Part shown: positions 60,340-64,000 of the stretch, piece by piece
Layout: every line of letters starts with the position of its first letter
Position numbering within the stretch: position 1 is the stretch's first letter
Origin: Dyella_A ginsengisoli
GTDB taxonomy: Bacteria > Pseudomonadota > Gammaproteobacteria > Xanthomonadales > Rhodanobacteraceae
Assembly (NCBI RefSeq): GCF_044904665.1
Contig: NZ_JADIKM010000001.1
Location: forward strand, 620,001 to 684,000
Direction of reading: 5' to 3'
DNA: 64,000 bases
Made by a program: the position numbers and the translations under genes
The notes under the pieces: model-generated
Seen by the model: the letters and a program-made list of their open reading frames with translations, nothing else
Told to the model about the DNA's origin: nothing
Databases searched by the model: none

Positions 60340-61338
60340 ATGACCGACACATCGTCAGCTCCCCCTGCCCATCCCCTGCAGCAGGCCTTCGCGCAGCTGC
60401 GCGAGGATCTGCAGCGCACCATCATTGGCCAGCCGCATCTGATCGACTGCCTGCTGATCGCCCTGCTGGCGGATGGCCATCTGCTGGTGGAGGGTGCGCC
60501 GGGATTGGCCAAGACCACCGCGGTGAAGGCACTGGCAGCGTGCATCGATGCGGACTTCCACCGCGTGCAGTTCACCCCGGATCTGCTGCCGGCCGACCTC
60601 ACGGGCACCGACGTGTTCCGTCCGCAGTCCGGCAGCTTCGAATTCGAGCGCGGCCCGCTGTTCCACAACATCGTGCTGGCCGACGAGATCAACCGAGCGC
60701 CGGCGAAGGTGCAATCGGCGCTGCTCGAGGCGATGGCCGAGCGGCAGATCACCGTGGGCCGCAGCACCTGGCGGCTGCCCGAGCTGTTCCTGGTGATGGC
60801 CACGCAGAATCCGATCGAGCAGGAAGGCACCTTCGCCTTGCCGGAGGCCCAGCTCGACCGCTTCGTGATGCACGTGACCATCGGTTATCCGGATGCCGCC
60901 TCGGAGCTGGCCATCCTCAAGCTCGCGCGCACCCAGGCCAGCCGTCACGCCCAGGCGCACGCCGCGCCACGCGCGCTGCTCACCCCCGCCGATGTGATGC
61001 AGGCGCGCGAGGCCGTGCTCCAGGTGCACATGGCACCGGCGCTGGAGGAGTACCTCACGCAGCTGGTGTTGGCCACGCGCGACGCCGGTCGCTACGGTCC
61101 CGAGCTCAAGCGCTGGATCGCCTGGGGCGGCAGTCCGCGCGCCACCATTGCGCTGGACCGTTGCGCGCGCGCGCATGCCTGGCTGAATGGACGCGACTAC
61201 GCGTTGCCGGAGGACGTTCACGCGGTGGCGCACGAAGTGCTTCGCCATCGCGTGCTGCTGAGCTACGAGGCCGAGGCCGAGGGCGTGCGCCCGGACCAGG
61301 TCATCGATCGCCTGCTGGACCTCGTGCCGCTGCCGTGA
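60340..61338 (+). CDS. MoxR-family AAA+ ATPase
   Basis: A 332-residue MoxR ATPase. Walker A is EGAPGLAKTTAVKAL, Walker B is VLADEINRAPAKVQSALLEAM, sensor 1 is VMATQNPIEQEGTF, and the lid carries LDRFVMHVTIGYP and an Arg-finger region. ATG 60340 (MTDTSSAPPAHPL) is preferred; ATG 60328 is also possible. MoxR proteins act with VWA proteins as chaperones that mature or assemble other proteins. It overlaps the DUF58 gene by 4 bp, opening a five-gene Bat-like cluster. Confidence 0.92.
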   Translation: MTDTSSAPPAHPLQQAFAQLREDLQRTIIGQPHLIDCLLIALLADGHLLVEGAPGLAKTTAVKALAACIDADFHRVQFTPDLLPADLTGTDVFRPQSGSFEFERGPLFHNIVLADEINRAPAKVQSALLEAMAERQITVGRSTWRLPELFLVMATQNPIEQEGTFALPEAQLDRFVMHVTIGYPDAASELAILKLARTQASRHAQAHAAPRALLTPADVMQAREAVLQVHMAPALEEYLTQLVLATRDAGRYGPELKRWIAWGGSPRATIALDRCARAHAWLNGRDYALPEDVHAVAHEVLRHRVLLSYEAEAEGVRPDQVIDRLLDLVPLP

Positions 61339-62264
61339 ACGCGCCGTTGCGATCTTCCGACGGCGATGGCGCCGCGCATGTTTCACTGGCCGAACTGCTC
61401 GCGCTGCGCGCACGCGTCGGCAAGGCGTCGCTGCCCCAGCAGGCCAGTCGCGCCAGCCGCTCGGGCCAGCAGTCCAGCCGTCTTTACGGCCGCGGCATGG
61501 ATTACGCCGAGTCGCGCGTCTATCAGGGCGGCGACGACGTGCGCCGGCTCGATTGGCGGCTGACGGCGCGCAGCGGCAAGCTGCACACCAAGCTGTTTCA
61601 GGAGGAGCGTGAAGGACGCCTGCTGATCGTGGTCGATGGGCACGCCTCAATGCGCTTCGGCACGCGCGTGCGCTTCAAGTCCGTGCAGGCCGCGCGTGCC
61701 GCGGCGTGGGCAGCCTGGTACGCGATCAAGGCCGGCGAACGCGTCGGCCTGATGGGGTTCGGTGCGCACGACGAACTGCTCGCCCCGCGTGCCGGCCCCC
61801 GCGGCGCACTGGCGGCATGCGGCGCATTGGCCGACTGGGATGCGAACGATGCCGCGTCGGGGGCCGAGCCGCTTTCGCAGGTGTTGCAGAACGTGGGGCG
61901 CGTGTTGCGCGGCGCCAGCCGCGTACTGCTGATCACCGACGGCGCCTGCAGCGACGAAGCGTCGCGGCGACACCTGGTGGAGCTGGCGCGCCAGGCCCGC
62001 CTCGGCGTGCTCGCCGTGGTCGATCCGCTGGAGACCGCGCTGACGCCGACCGGTCGATACCCACTGGAGCACGACGGCGAGCGGATCGAATGGATCGTCG
62101 GCAGCGAGCGCCAGCAGCAGGCACTGCCGCAGCTGCTTGGCGCCGGCCACGCCCGCCTGCTTGCCCTGACGAAAGCCACCGGTGTCGCTTGCCGCACGGT
62201 GGACACCACGGAGGATCCGTTCGACGCCGTGGCGGCGCTGCTCGGTCTGCGAGGGCGCGCGTGA
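61335..62264 (+). CDS. DUF58 domain protein (VWA-like)
   Basis: A 309-residue cytoplasmic DUF58 protein. Seen: GRGMDYAESRVYQGGDDVRRLDWR (the DUF58 signature around the R-x-Y-Q-GDD-x-R-x-LDW), LHTKLFQEEREGRLLIVVDGHASM (MIDAS-like D-x-H-x-S) and SRVLLITDGACSDE. The GTG 61335 start overlaps the moxR stop. MoxR-DUF58 pairs occur in Bat/CoxD-like operons; here it links moxR to the VWA membrane proteins. Its stop is overlapped by the next gene. Confidence 0.9.
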   Translation: MNAPLRSSDGDGAAHVSLAELLALRARVGKASLPQQASRASRSGQQSSRLYGRGMDYAESRVYQGGDDVRRLDWRLTARSGKLHTKLFQEEREGRLLIVVDGHASMRFGTRVRFKSVQAARAAAWAAWYAIKAGERVGLMGFGAHDELLAPRAGPRGALAACGALADWDANDAASGAEPLSQVLQNVGRVLRGASRVLLITDGACSDEASRRHLVELARQARLGVLAVVDPLETALTPTGRYPLEHDGERIEWIVGSERQQQALPQLLGAGHARLLALTKATGVACRTVDTTEDPFDAVAALLGLRGRA

Positions 62265-62798
62265 TGTGGATGCCCAACGGATCGGTACCGGCGGTCGCGC
62301 CCACGGGGCCGACCTTGCGCGACATCCACCTGCCGCCGGCGCCGGGCTGGTGGCCGCCGGCGCCCGGTTGGTGGGTGCTGGCCGCCATGCTGGTACTGGC
62401 GCTGTGGGCGATTGCGCGCCGCTGGCGCCAGGCGCGCGCGCGGGCGCGCCGTCGCGATGCGTTGCTGGCGATGCTGGAATCCGTGCTGGTGCGTCACGCG
62501 CAGTCGCCGCAGGCGCTCGCCACCGGTCTGCACGAACTGCTGCGGCGCGCCGCGCGCCGGCTGGAATCGGCGGCGATCACCCAGCGTGGCGAGCCGTGGC
62601 GCGCCACGCTCGCACGCGTCGCCGTCTCCGGCGAGAACATCGATCAATTGATGCAGCTCGACGCGGCGATGTATCGGCCGCAGTCGGCGATCGATGTCGA
62701 CGCGATCACGGCCGCCATGCGCGCATGGCTGACGGCGCTGCCCGAGGCATCGGGCGAGACGAAGGCACTGCGCTCGCGCCGCCGGTGGAGGCGTTCCC

Positions 62799-62812
<14 letters not shown>
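62264..62812 (+). CDS. DUF4381 domain membrane protein
   Basis: A 182-residue protein with an N-terminal Pro-rich stretch (LRDIHLPPAPGWWPPAPGWW), typical of DUF4381. One transmembrane helix (VLAAMLVLALWAIARRW) and a helical cytoplasmic region with LATGLHELLRRAARRLES follow. GTG 62261 or ATG 62264 can start it; either overlaps the DUF58 stop. Such proteins sit between DUF58 and VWA genes in Bat clusters; molecular role unknown. It overlaps the VWA gene by 14 bp. Confidence 0.87.
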
Positions 62813-63787
<975 letters not shown>

Positions 63788-63791
<4 letters not shown>

Positions 63792-64000
63792 TGGCGGCGC
63801 TGCATGCCTTCCACTTCCTGCGGCCGCTGTGGCTGCTGGGCCTGCTCGTGCTGCCGCTGCTGGTGTGGCGCGGTACCCGCGCCGATGCGGGCGTGCGCGA
63901 GCTGTCGCGGCTGGTCGATGCCGCACTACTGCCGCACCTGCTGACCGGCCGGCCGGCCAGTCGCCGCGCCTCCACTGCGCTGCTGGCGCTGGGCTGGACG
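63788..64000 (+). CDS. VWA membrane protein, BatB-like (3' end outside window)
   Basis: The first 71 residues are visible. ATG 63788 overlaps the BatA stop (ATGA), with a second ATG at 63791. The start AALHAFHFLRPLWLLGLLVLPLLVW is a membrane anchor, followed by RGTRADAGVRELSRLVDAALLPHLL and the beginning of another helix. This is the N-terminus of BatB/BatB-C proteins, which continue into a VWA domain and often TPR repeats. Only position and the N-terminal motif support the call. Confidence 0.8.

Overview
The window looks like a high-GC gammaproteobacterial chromosome from the Xanthomonadales, most likely Rhodanobacteraceae (Rhodanobacter/Dyella/Frateuria-like). The pointers are a Clp-type CRP homologue beside a Xanthomonas-like speD, the order coq7-rplM-rpsI-tRNA-Gln, the ygfA-(6S RNA)-zapA arrangement, and pilMNOPQ divergent from a class A PBP. 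Genus is inference; no 16S is present.

Region 1 (1-11.4 kb) is accessory DNA. It starts inside a type ISP restriction-modification/helicase gene, followed by a GmrSD-like DUF262/DUF1524 protein. Next come an oriT-like site resembling that of RSF1010/R1162, an intrinsic terminator and a short MobA/MOBQ relaxase. A complete IS3-family (IS407-like) insertion sequence with a 4-bp target duplication follows. A minus-strand cassette (AlpA-like regulator, small basic protein, DUF3987 protein) and an unrecognised 531-aa protein complete it. Together these look like a mobilizable island carrying defence cargo; no integrase is in view. The island abuts trpG.

Region 2 (11.4-27 kb) is core: trpG-trpD-trpC, a HAD phosphatase, clp (minus), speD, coq7 (minus), rplM-rpsI, tRNA-Gln(CTG), rpiA, an EVE protein, 5-formyl-THF cyclo-ligase, a 6S RNA candidate, zapA and a ZapB-like coiled coil. 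Then come a YgfB-like protein, pepP, a 58-aa CydP-like membrane protein, cydAB of the short-Q-loop type, and pepQ.

Region 3 (27-34.4 kb) is signalling: a DUF1631-PilZ pair, then a Ser/Thr phosphorylation cassette. The cassette holds a PP2C phosphatase gene with an apparent frameshift, a LysM lipoprotein, a membrane kinase with a periplasmic sensor and HAMP, and a membrane-anchored FHA protein.

Region 4 (34.4-54.8 kb) holds hemW-rdgB-rph facing away from yicC-gmk-rpoZ-spoT functions, interrupted by the Mla lipid-transport locus. That locus is mlaFEDCB convergent with mlaA, and MlaD carries two tandem MCE domains. RidA, recG, a nucleoside hydrolase, a zinc-free-type L31, gltA, an unassigned nucleotidyltransferase-like protein and mrcA follow.

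Region 5 (54.8-64 kb) has pilMNOPQ (type IV pilus alignment complex and secretin), then a MoxR-DUF58-DUF4381-BatA-BatB cluster that runs off the right edge.
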